From the NCBI GenBank assembly GCA_002633005.1, contig NMRA01001215.1:1-31427 (forward strand): a stretch of 31,427 nucleotides of DNA, written 5' to 3'. This document shows, in pieces, positions 1-12,300 of the stretch; position 1 is the stretch's first letter, and each line of letters opens with the position of its first letter. The notes beneath the pieces are model-generated. The model had not been told where the DNA came from, searched no databases, and saw only the letters and a list, made by a program, of their open reading frames with translations. Origin of the DNA: Phoronis australis (Eukaryota > Phoronida > Phoronidae). The translations under genes were made by a program, and so were the position numbers.

Positions 1-299
1 GTGTTCGTGCAGATTGTAGATTGTAAACAAACAAGTTAGCCTTGCCCGAACGATAACGTCAGCCTGTTACATGTACCTCCACTGCGATCTAATTATTGTA
101 ATCTGCATATTTTCTTCGAAGATTCCTTTGGATGTAAGGCTAGTATACCGATCAGGTAACCAGACTTCGACTAGTGTTGGTGTCAACTTAGAATTCTTCT
201 CAATTCTTATCATGTTTGTTTCGAGCTCATTTTGTAAACGAACTTGGGTTAGTCAAATACAACATCTGTGAATATTGATGCAGACTCGCCTTTTTCCAG
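1..299. other. Intron upstream of first recognised RTK exon
   Basis: Presumed intron before the fibronectin-III-like exon. An open frame at 71-271 has no domain and no phase-compatible donor; nothing else is recognisable. Confidence 0.4.
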
Positions 300-363
300 G
301 TTAAAGCGAAAACAATCGATTGGGGAGATTGGAGTAATTCTATCGTGGAGAAAATTTCGGACG
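300..363 (+). CDS. RTK exon: end of a fibronectin-III-like ectodomain
   Basis: Pyrimidine-rich acceptor tttttccag precedes GTT; donor is gtgaga at 364. It reads [20 protein letters not shown], typical of the last strand of a fibronectin-III domain (aromatic-rich WGxWS), in a different frame from the longer open frame at 268-453. It ends in phase 1, exactly what the membrane exon at 931 needs (joint codon GCG, Ala). The entry phase is 0. This is the most 5' exon that can be supported; preceding ectodomain exons are outside the window. Confidence 0.75.
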
Positions 364-3300
364 GTGAGAACGGCTACTGTTTGTCAGTTTTTTACAATCT
401 ATAATTTTACTCGAGCCCTAACAAAAACCAGAGTTGCCATGCAGGCAGCGTGACGTAACGAGATCTTGTATACTGATGCACTAGGAAACAACAGTATCCA
501 TGACATACATGTAACCAAATGTCATTTGATATGAATGTTCAAAATGGAGTTTCAAAAACACTGTTGAAGTTTTCTAAGGTGTGAATGTTATAAAAGTCTT
601 AGTTTCTAGTCCCTCGTGCAATACTCAGCCATTCACAACACAGCATATCGGATGCTTCCATGAATTACAGTCTATGGATTATTGTTTCATAAAATTTCAT
701 AACATTTTTTTATTCCTGAAGATGTACATGAATGTTGCTTTTATTTCTTGATAAAGTTTTAAGCTCGATCCCAGTGCATGGTAGTTGCACGGGTGAAATC
801 AGTAAGTCTTCAAAGTCACAAATTTAAAGTGAACGATTTCAAGCAAAGACATAAAACAGCATTTTTCAAATAACTTAACAGCAATCATTGAAATACTCTG
901 CTCACTTACCAACGCATTCCTTCCGGACAGCGAAAGACATCAATCTATCTTCGGTGAATGAAAGTCTAGTAATCGGTGCGGTATGCGGATCCATGGGTTT
1001 CGTCCTTGTTTTCAGCGTTCTTGGATTTGTGTTGTATAAGTAAGTATCAATAGGCTACTGTATCTTTAAAATGGAGATTCATCACAGTTAAGCATAGCGA
1101 CCGGAAGGATAGAGTACTCCAAATAATTTGTAAAAGAGCAAAACTTTCACTCTCAAGTCCCCTGCAACGAGAAATCCGCTGTGCAACATGAATGCCGTGC
1201 TGAGGCCTACCCAGAATTTTCTAAAATTGGACAGTCGTTCTCTTTATTGGCGACCATTTCTACCTTAGGTCACAAGATTGAAAGTAAACTAATTTCCTTT
1301 CCTTAGCGTTATACTGTTTATTTTGTGTAGTACATGTACTCCCAAACTTTTAAGAAATTGTGCTTGGCTAAATGAAAACCCTCCATTATGCATCGTGATT
1401 TCGCTTTGTAATATTGACGAGCTGTGCTTGGGACGAGTAGTCAAAAAGTAAACGTTTCATTAGCATGTGTTTCGTTTCAGTATGTGCGTTATATAGATCT
1501 AACTAAAGCTCCTTATCTAGCAAATGACAGATCATTTTAAAAACAGTAAAGTGCTCGTTGTACGTGTGTATTGAATACATTTTTCAGAAAAAGACGAACC
1601 AGCCACCGCACTTCGAAAAGTGGGGAAACAATTGAAAAGTGGGATGAACCAGGTAAGGAGATGTATTCCCTCAAAAATTGTCAGCATGAGCTCTTGCAGC
1701 TTACGGATATAGTTAAAGTATAAGTATAAGTCTTTGTGGATTTGGACCTGTGCTATCACAAAAGGTGGTGATGCGAAAGCTTACTGTGAAGCACATAATT
1801 GTATCTGAATTTTTTTAGTTTTTGAACCAGTTGAAACTTCAGTAGTCCATTTCAGGTCAAATGAAATTCATTCAACTGAAAGATCGACTAAGTAAGGAGT
1901 CGCAGTTGCCATGCCACTTTGTTACATTGATCGTATATTTAAAGTGGGTGGTTAAACTAGTTCCGCTTGTAAACAACGTAGCTTAATTGGTGATGAGAAA
2001 ATCTATCTTCACTCGGTTAGGCATGATGATGCCTTTTATGCAAAGTTACACACATATGCTTCCATATTTGGTCCTTAGTTTACATGAAATTTGCTTCAGA
2101 AAACAGTAATGGCAAGACCACATTTCCGTCACTTGAGGGAGTTGAAATTATTTGACCTTCAGCCGGGTTTGGTTGTTCTGACGCATGATCCTTGGGGAAC
2201 TTTCATCACATGTTGTTGCCTAACTCTTTGTTTAATATCCTGCATGTTCGTTTCTTTGTACCTTCTCCGTAAATCGCAGATTTGGGATGTTCCTGTTTCA
2301 CGCAAGGGCCACCTTAGACCAGCTTGGCTGTAAGTAATTCCTGATGTATGTACATGTATGTACATGTATATGTATACCCGTGATGATTGTTAACAGGTCA
2401 GTCAAAACGGGTACCTCATGAGCTAGGCGGTGCTGTCGAGCTGTCTTCTTTTGATGCTGCTGACGATAAGTCGGTAAGAAGCATAGACGTCTTTACAAGT
2501 TTCAATGTGCACATCAATGTGGTCATATATGTGGCGTTCTTGGACAGGCATTTGTCCATGCCTAATCTTAATTATCCATGTGCTGAGGACCACATGCCAA
2601 CAGAAACATGGACGCATAACCCAAAAATGTTGACACCAACGGCGAAATACATAACCTGCATCTCGGAAAACAAGAATCTGAGAATTTTGCAATTTGGGAA
2701 GGATTGTGGCGGGAAGTGTGCATGTATATGCAGCATAACTTTTTCAAACATCGCTACAGTGATTGGATTTCATCTTATTCATGTGAAGTGTCTGTTGAGC
2801 CATTACATTCCCGAAAACTTAAGTTTTTGGCGAAAACTTAAGTATTTTGGAACAAGTTTTTTGAAACGAACTTATGTTTTCATAACTTAAGTTTTCAAAA
2901 ATTAAGTTTTTCAAAAACTTAAGTTCTTAAAACTTAAGTTCTGAAAACTTAAGTTTTTCAAAAACTTAAGTTCTAAAAACTTAAGTTTTTCAAAAACTTA
3001 AGTTTTCTGAAAACTTAAGTTTTCTGAAAACTTAAGTTTTAAAAACTTAAGTTCGTTCCAAAAAACTTGTTCCGAAATACTTAAGTTTTTGGAAAACTTA
3101 AGTTTCAGAAACTTAAGTTTTTGAAAACTGAAGTTTTCTAAAAGCAATAAGTTTCAATAGGACAGGCATCCAAAAACTTCGAGTTTCACTAAAACAAGAG
3201 TGGAGTACAGTAAGAAATTTAATGATTCACATCAAGATTTAACAAACTAGAGTTCTATTAATATTTCATTAACAATGATTAATTGCAGAAAATAAAATGC

Positions 3301-6300
3301 ACTTCCTAAAATACACTAGTTCCTTAAAATAAGTGAATATAAGTGAAATATCAAAATCTTAAAAACCAGAAACATTTCAAAAATCAGTTCATCAAGTGTC
3401 TTGCATACAATGCGGTGAAAACTAGATGAGGCTAATATCATATTCATATTTGCATCGTTCTCAGTCTATGACAATTATGCAATAACTGAGGGAACAAAAT
3501 GGTGTGTACAAACACAGAAATCACTACAAAATCATGAAACACATCCAAAGAAAATCTAATTACATAGTCAGGAAGGACTACAACAAAAGCCTACGTTTCA
3601 ACAGCACAGACTTTTTCAACTAAAATTACAGCAATGACATCAAGAATAGCAAATCACTTAATGTGCAAAATCCAAAAATATCTGCAGAGACAAAAGCATA
3701 ACATCAAACGTAACAGGTAAGTAACAGTTTATCGACAATGACCACAGATCTGATTTTGGGAAGTACAATCCTTATGCTAGAAAGAGTGCCCAGAATCACC
3801 TATCATTGTTTTCAACCTCAAAAATATCAATTTAAAAGTCAAAGTTTCATTTTGTTGACAATCATAATAACAGTAAATCCAATACACTCCATAGTGCAAA
3901 CAAGTTTCACTAAAAATAACCCTAAGTACAACCTGGTTATACGAGACTGAAATCAGAAAACTTAGACCTTTGACCACAAAAATATTCTTTTCCCTTCGAT
4001 TTAAAGCTACTGAACTTCATACACAAATCTATAGGGCGTTTCATTCTAACATCGAAGATTTTGGGAGTTAATGTCAGTATGAAAGCTTAAACTTTGGTGC
4101 TGGAAGGAAGTTAACAGTGCCAGTTAACTTCGCACTAAACAGGTGGATTTAAGTGCTTAGCGTCAATGCTGCCACGCAGTATAAACGATCAACTTCGGTC
4201 CTATCAAAGTTATTGCCAGGGGACACTGTTATCATTAACAATTGCATAGTAGCGTGATTGCTAATAGTCTCTCATACCTTGCTCTAATAATCACCAATCA
4301 ATTTAAAAATAAGTTTTATGTCAATTAACACATGTAAATGTTCCCAAATTGTCACATCTTAGCGTGCAGTGCTACCTTGTGATACCTTCGATCATGACAG
4401 CGTCACCTACTGTTTACTTCGAAGTTCATGAACTACCGAAGCCAGAATGAACGGTCCAGTTAACTTTGCAGTATACGACGATGCTCCGCTCAGACAAGAG
4501 TTAAGTCAAGGTGAAAGGGCTCTATGCTAGACCACAAGAGACTTAATCTTCTTTAGCAGGATCTGCTCACTTAGCTTCACAGGCAAATAATCCATGTTTT
4601 GTGACTACAAACACGCATTTCTGATCTCAGCTAACTGAATTCATAGGTTCATGAACTGCAGTTCATAAGTGCGTACGATGTGACGTCTTGGTAGCCTTCC
4701 TTATCCAACGATTGTTGAAGGCACATTCTGCAATAAAGACAACAAATTTTAATAACAGACGGGTAAAAGCTATCAGTACAAGACAACTTAACTTGCTGGA
4801 TATTTATTGTGCTGTTTATACAACACTAATTTGTAAAACTTCCTGACTTATATACAGAGCCTAGAAAATAGTCTTCAAACTCAAAATTTAACCAATCACT
4901 CTCCAGGATTCAAGTGCAAGACTAGTCTGCAAGTTTACTTCACGCATGCACTGCAGTGGGTCAATTTTCCACATACTGTTTTGAATGAAGTTTTAATCCT
5001 GGATTCACGACATTCAAAACAATTTTATTCTATACAACTTGAATACAAAACATGCACATGGTCACCTACCATGCTATCACATTCTAGAACAAGCCGTGCA
5101 TATGTGTTAATAAAAGTTGGACTTCAGGCTAACCAGGTATCGTGTTCTGTAACTTTTTAGTTCAAGTTCTATGACAAATTAACTAATATTTTTATCAAAT
5201 GATGAAACTGTTGGTAACTGCAATAAACTACAATTCCCATTATTTTATGAACTTTTCATTGTTTAATTCGTTAATCTGATAAGACAATGCACAACTCTAC
5301 ATAATGAGCAGAGCTAGTTGTATTCTAACTAGCTGTCTCCAGCCAGCATAGAACTAAAATGTCTTCTTAGTAATGTTTCATGGACACTTAGCTGGCACAA
5401 ACAGGGTTAGAACTGAAAGTTTAATCTCACATGTATACTTCCACGTGTACTTTTTGAAACTTATAGCAAAACCAAGAAGCTTTGACTTGACCAAATGGCT
5501 ACAAGAATCAGTGAGCTTGTTAAAGATTATAAGCCCATTGGCTAAACCAAGGACATATTTCATATGGTTTCAAATTCAAACCCTGATAGCACACTATTTT
5601 TAACTCAACACTGAAACATATGAGGCTCTACCTGCCATGTGGATGTAAACAGCCCAATACCACCCCTGGGTGATTGTTTCGATGGAAATGTTTGGATGTC
5701 TAGTTCTTCCTTGTACTCTGCCAAGTTATAGAGACCTGAAAACAATGAGATATTAGCAAACATATCAGAATGTAATAGCTTCTTAAGAATCCAGACATAA
5801 CCCATTTACAGGGAACGTTATCCATGTAAAGATCAGGGGCGGTCGGGCGGATCCAGGATTTTGAGTTGGGGTGGTTAGGGCAGAGTATTAGGTAGGGTTT
5901 TGCCCATCAGACATTCACCCCCTAACCCCCCCAACTGCCACCTGATCTTGTAGCGTTTTAGGCGGCCGGGGCCATGGCCCCTTAGCTGTCCTCTGAATCC
6001 ACCATTGGATATACTGGCATGGTCTTCACGAGAGGTCTTACGTAACCATAATAGTTTACACTACAGTAAATATAAAATTATTATCTTATGTACTACAGTA
6101 AACATAAAAATACTATATCCTGTACTCCTACCAATCACTTTACTGGCTGACATTTGCAAAGATATTAAATTGAGGTTCCAAGCAAATTTCTTGAGGGAAA
6201 AGAATATGCCCCTACAGACATTGGGAGATCATTCTAGTCAGTCCATATTCAACTCAACTCAACTGTAGGTAAAGTTGTACCCAGATTAACTATCACTTTC

Positions 6301-9300
6301 ACCATGACACTGAAATATTTGATTTCAATAAAACCAGTCGAACTCGCATTGAATGAGAAAATTTTAAGTCTGAATATGCAAACTGTTGAGACATTCTAGT
6401 ATTCCACAACCCGGTAAAAATTCGAAAGCACATACTCAATCCCAAAGTCAATTCACACAGATTTTCCTTATTTGTATTGAATTATTTGGTGCAATTAGGT
6501 AGGAATTATGCAAGTTTCACTGTGCTTAACAATAGTTAACACGTAGACTGGTGAGAGTTCACTTGGGTACATTGTGACCTATGCCGGGGGGTATTCCAGA
6601 TAGGGTACTAGTAGTGGGATCGGGATGTCCTTTTGCGTTCAATAACCTAGATCCTCCCGACAAACCTGACCAAATCAATCAAAATAAGCAATACAATAGT
6701 TACATTGGTTACTCTTAATTTTGAGAACCAGGCACATGCGCACACCCAGGGGAGGCTCGAACGAGCACCCCCCCCCCCACTTGCCGAAGTAGAAACAAAA
6801 AAAATGAGAAAACAAGACACGAGTCCACTAAAATGCTTTAATACAGGAATGCACTGTGCACAGCTCTGAACATACCACGTTTTTTTTAGTAAAAGGTCAA
6901 CATGCCCAAAAATTTGAGCACCCCCATATTTTAGGATTGGTGCGTGGATGAGGCAAGTGAACCTTGCAAATTATTGACCTGTAGAGATATGAGATTTCAA
7001 AATCAGAAGCTTCCAAGAATTACTACGAACATAGACATAAGCACACACAACCAATGTCAATATACCCAACTTGGGAAATGTACACTTTGCCTTGGTAGTT
7101 CCCCCCCCCCCTTGCATTGATCACACTGACCTGAGCACTGACACAACCTCAGAAGACAGAAATATATATAGTAATAGCCTTATATGAAAGTTATGGCTTC
7201 CTATGATGGACCTCCAGAAGTATATTACGCGTTAGAAGTTTAGATAATTCACACACAGAATGAGTCCATGTCGGTATATGACAGCGTGACTCGTGAGTGG
7301 CTGACAATAACAACTGAACTTAACACGTTCGTTGGAAATCACAGCACCGATTGTGGCCAATCGATTTTAGAACGCTCTCTGGAACTAACCTGACTTTCCA
7401 AAACTTCTGAAACGTCTTCTTGCTGGCTCTGCTCGTTGTAATATCAACTTCATTGTCGCGGGTTAGCCAACACACGACTTTTTCTTCGAAGTTGACTGTC
7501 GGTTATAAAATTCAAACTGTTGACTTCCGGTGGAAACTGCCTTACGAATACAACTCAACACAAAGGAAACTTGCAAAATAACAACGTTTTTTAAGAATTA
7601 CATGAGTTCTTTTGATTACATTGTACTGACCAGGTCAGTGTCTCAGGGGATTAACATTGGGTGCATTATTACTGCTGTTGGTCACCGGATGTTTGTCTAC
7701 ATTTAAATTCACAAAGACGTAGTGCCGTAATGATTACATAACTGCACTAATTCCTGTACTGACCAGGTAAAACGTTCGTCGTTTTATGGTATTTGTATCT
7801 ATATAAATGTTAAGGAAACATTCCGGCAACATTTTGCATGAGATGATGGGTTTTGCATGAGCAAACAATTATTTTTTGTTGGAAAGTAATGGGAAAAATT
7901 TCGAACCAAAAATTAAATATCTCACAATTTTCAAATTTTAAAAACTTGAAAACGTAAATTTTCATCACATAGAAACCTTAGAGTTTTTAGAAAATTCAAG
8001 TTTTCCACAAATGAAAAAATCCAGTTTTCTGAAAAACTTAACATTGTGCTGAAAAACTTATGTTTTTGGCGAAAAACTTAAGTTTTAAAAACTTAAGTTT
8101 CTCTTAAAAACTTAAGTTTTTCGGAAGAACTTAAGTTTTTCCTCTAACACTTAAGTTATTTTCGAAAAACTTAAGTTTTTTCGCCAAAAACTTAAGTTTT
8201 CAGCGAAAAACTTAAGTTCATTTTTGTAAGGGAGAACATGTCTATGTCTGATTTAACTTCAACGAACGGTTGATGTCATAGTTTTTCGAACTTGTTCCAG
8301 GATGACAATGAAGCCACTATCGCATACGAGACTGTGGCTAACGACGGACGGACTTCCAAAGTGTATGAGAAGATTGAGCCATCATATTGGACGATACCAC
8401 TTAATTCAATCGTCTTCGGTGACGTCGTCGGTAAAGGGAGTTTTGGCGATGTGCTTTCTGCTACCATTGCCAAAGATGGCGCTATTACCAAGGTGGCATT
8501 AAAACGATTAAACGGTAAGTATATCCAGGTACAGGTCCATACTGTGTTCGGGGTATGGCGATTTCCTGATCGGTCACTTGTTAAAGCGCATTGTCTGTCC
8601 AATGTTGGATTCGCTCAGGTCGTGATTCTGGATATGTAATTCACATTAACTACTGTAAATGCAACTCCATGGTTACCAAGAAATGTATACTGTCTTCCAT
8701 AAGGAAAATACTTGTGTTTACTACGACCTGTTACAAGATTGTGTTTTTGTAGAGACGTGGAATGGACAGACCATTGTCGGTGCTCGCGCTGTGTTTGGTT
8801 GCGTGCTCCCGAATAGCTACATGTACATGTTGTTGTCTAATCCATTTTAATCTGTGCAACGTTTTAGCTTGCGCCACAAACAAAGACAAGGCCGACTTTA
8901 TCGGGGAGCTTAATATACTTAGCCAAGTGGGAAGTCACGCAAACGTCATATCCTTGATAGGAGCTTGTGAATATGAAGGTAATGTGTTGAACTCGCTCAA
9001 TACCAGGGGGCTTCAAGCTAGCCCCCGGTTTGGTGAAGTGAGCAAAAAAGTCCGCCTCGGAGATACAAAAACACTGAAAAAAGTAGAAAACTAGACAAAA
9101 TCCACTAAAAAGGCAAGAACTGTCAAAATTGTGCGAATGCCATTTCAAAGCTCTGCACGTGCCCCTTGAATCTTACTATAACGATTATAGGAAATTCGAG
9201 GCTCCTGTTTTTAGGCTGTGCGCTCGCATAAATATCAGTTAATTGAGTAAAAATTGATTACAGTCACAAAAGCACAAAAACATAAAAACACAAGAAAAAA

Positions 9301-12300
9301 TAAAAATTCTAAAGCATGACACGGATAAAATAGAAGTCAAACATTTAATTCCATCGTGGTCCGTATAGGCAGTCTTGGCATACATGTTCCAACTAACAAT
9401 TGGTGAAGTTGAGGTAACATAGGATTTATTCAAGATTAAAAACCAGCGCAGAGTAACAAAATTTCCCTCCCATAGAGCCCTGGAAATGTAAACGTATTGT
9501 GACTGACACCTTAAGTACAAACCCCCAACTCAAAGATAATGCTACACAATTAAACATGGTAAAGATCTGAGGAATTAAGAGCAATTCTATGTAAAAACCA
9601 GACGTTGGGCTATATATGCAAAATCACCGCACATCAGCTGGCCTTGTCAAAAGAAACGTGAGCCTGATTTTTAAGAGCTTCTGAGTTTTGTTATTCCTTT
9701 TTACGACCACTTTGTGCTTTTTCTGAAAAATAACTAATAATGGTACTGGGAAGTAGGTGACTTTTTATCAGCAACAACACATCATTGCTTCCCATTATAG
9801 AAAAGATAACAATATAGCATAAAGAAGAAAGAATAACATAAAAGAAAAATTAGTTTGGATGGATTTATTGATTTTTAAGTACTCCCATTTTAGCCTACAA
9901 AATGTCATTTCACTGCTTATTATTAAGGCCATTTTTACGCATTTTTATCGCTATCCCAAATCTTTATCGAATTCTTTTGAAACATGAGTTAACTTCCATC
10001 TGTTACTGCTGTCTTTGTTCAGTCCAATGCAAGAATAAAAAATCTTGTCTCTTTCATAGTTTTTGTGCAATCAATGTTTTACTTGGTGCAAAAATTAAAG
10101 TCTTTTATAAGATTTGAGAACTCAAAAAAGTCCATTTTAATGTACTGATGAGTTAATAATACAACCCTCATCATCATTTCTGAGAAGCAGGTTATATTCT
10201 TATCAAGGGTGCCCATTACCCCTTGCTTGGTCAGTTTTCGAACACAGTAATGGACTAAGAATCCCACGCACTGCCTGCAGTGCATGCTGGTACATTTACA
10301 AACCTCCTGGACAAGACCCTGTATATGCGCTTGAAAAAGTCCTTTCAAACTATTAGCAAAGTTCATACTAAAACTAATCAAGATCTTCGAGATCAGAAGT
10401 GAAAAGAGAACCGTGAATACGACCAGAAGTGTCGTGTTATTGGACATAAAAGGATCACGCAATGCTTCTTGTACTACACAAAAGCGGCCGAGCCCGGTGG
10501 CAGTGCGCTTATGGAATTTGCAATTTTAGAAAAATACAAGTACGGATATTTCCGATAAAAAACATAATACTTTCAGTTATATCTAAGGAACCGGGTTTCA
10601 ATATTTAAGCAATTGGGTGTTTTTGTGACTTACCAGCTAAAGTTTCACAATATGTAAATTCCGTTCATGCGGCGGACTCAAATTCACAGTTTCTCGAAGG
10701 TACAAGTGTGCTAGGTTTAGTGTATGATGCATTTCCACACAGCACTTCAAAAACTGCATTTTGTTTGAAAACACAATGGCTACTGAAACACAAAGTCCTT
10801 TTATTTTGCTCAGTACACATGTCTAAGATAGACATTTCGCAAAACTAGATAATCACTCCTTTTAAAATCTCAGAAGTTTCAATACCTTTAGAATCAATCA
10901 CGCATGCCATCCTAACCCGCTAACCGGATAGGCATGTCAGGTTTGTGCAACGGGGCAGTCAGTAAGTCGAAAGTTGTCAGCGAGAGCTAATACGATCTTC
11001 TGAACTGACATCATGGCCTGATGACCCAAGACAACGGATGTGATAAATATGAAGTAACTTTTTAACAATTCCACTAACAGGAACTAAGAAACGAAACTGG
11101 CGAAAAAACCATTTCGACATGCGAAAATCAACGCCCCATTCAATCTTCCGCTTCACTCTAGTTGTGTGTTCTGGATAACAGCACGTCAATTTTTGTCTAA
11201 ATCCAAGTCCAATTTCATGTCGATGTGTAAAACATATAATGGCGCATTTCCATTGGTTTTCAAGTCCAGCCTCCTCTCTCACAGCATCGAACACTCGAGC
11301 TCTGGCAAGAATCAATTGTAATTCCGATATACTTTCAAACTTCTGTGGCACTTTGCACGAAGTCAGATGACTTTTGACGTCTTTAACACAGCCAATGAAG
11401 GCCATATTTCATCCGCGATCACAGTTTTGTAACGAAAATTGACCAAATGTACACGAAGGAAGTTCCTACATATTCTTTGCAGTGACAGGAAGTGCATGTA
11501 ATCTCGAACCCTAAAGTGCTATTGGTAAAGTTAAACAAAGAATGGAGTATTTCAGAAAATTTGGGACTCAAAAGTGAAACTTTTTGTGGTATTGTATTGT
11601 TAATATTAGATCATATGTTTTAGGTGCTTTATCTGAACTGAGAGTAGCCTCAATTTTCTTGTCAGTCAGAGTAAGGTCACATCACAAAAATGCCCAAATT
11701 CGAGGGCCACGTTTAGCACTAAATATATAAGAGACAAGTTTTTTGGAAAACAGTTATCAAAGTTGTAACTTAGAAGTGTCTACTCAGAGAATTTCAACTT
11801 CAAATATATTCCGATATAGCATGCAGGTTACCCAACAACTTGCAACTTGTGACTGGCCTGAAAAGTGGTCTCGGATTTTTCTCCCCTGCTGGAAATTTAA
11901 ATGAACCTATGAGTTACAAATTTCATTTTCTTACTAACCTCTACATGAGTCTTTGTGACCATCAATGTCTAACTTTGTCACCAGCGTTGCTGTTCAAAAA
12001 TTACAGTTTTACTGACATGAAATAATGCAAAAATATGCCGTTATAGCCAAATAGGTCACGTCGCGGTAACCAGAGGTCATTGAGTGCAAATGTTGCATCA
12101 GTGTACTTTGGGCCAGCGTCCCAACACATGCACAAGATATTTGCTCTGTATGAATTGTTGAGTATATAGTGATTTTTCATTGTCATACGGTTTTTATATG
12201 GAATCATTCTTATAGGTACTGAGTAGAAAATTAAGTTGAATATTTAGATAAACTGGTTCTAGACACTCCCCAAAACACACCCTGTACAACGTAAATTCCG

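Larger units (their letters stand above)
3136..7919. other. Intron interior between the two palindrome arrays
   Basis: About 4.8 kb of AT-rich sequence with no supportable gene on either strand; the longest open frames are under 90 codons and lack domains. It contains runs of 11 C at 6768-6778 and 7101-7111, a GATCAGG...CCTGATC inverted repeat at 5831-5947 and a dispersed repeat at about 6745-6955. It may be the interior of an old mobile element bounded by the arrays, but no transposase is visible. Confidence 0.5.

Noticed and set aside
268-453. 61-codon open frame over the first exon
   Set aside because: The kinase reading frame at 300-363 is a different one (WGDWS) and fits the phases; this frame is a shadow.
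2100-2160. Possible extra RTK juxtamembrane exon (acceptor gcttcag, [15 protein letters not shown])
   Set aside because: The acceptor is good, but no GT donor in the right phase comes before the TGA, and exon 1588-1652 joins 2397-2473 directly in phase.
2474-2890. Open continuation of the exon 2397-2473 frame
   Set aside because: It follows a good donor gtaaga, has no kinase-like sequence and would disconnect the juxtamembrane exon from 8301.
2813-3135. CRISPR-like array
   Set aside because: The repeats are short palindromes with irregular short spacing in an intron of a eukaryotic gene; there are no unique spacers.
10079-10462. 127-codon minus-strand frame with hydrophobic stretch
   Set aside because: Non-ATG start, no recognisable family; kept only as a remark, since it could be read-through or a chance frame.
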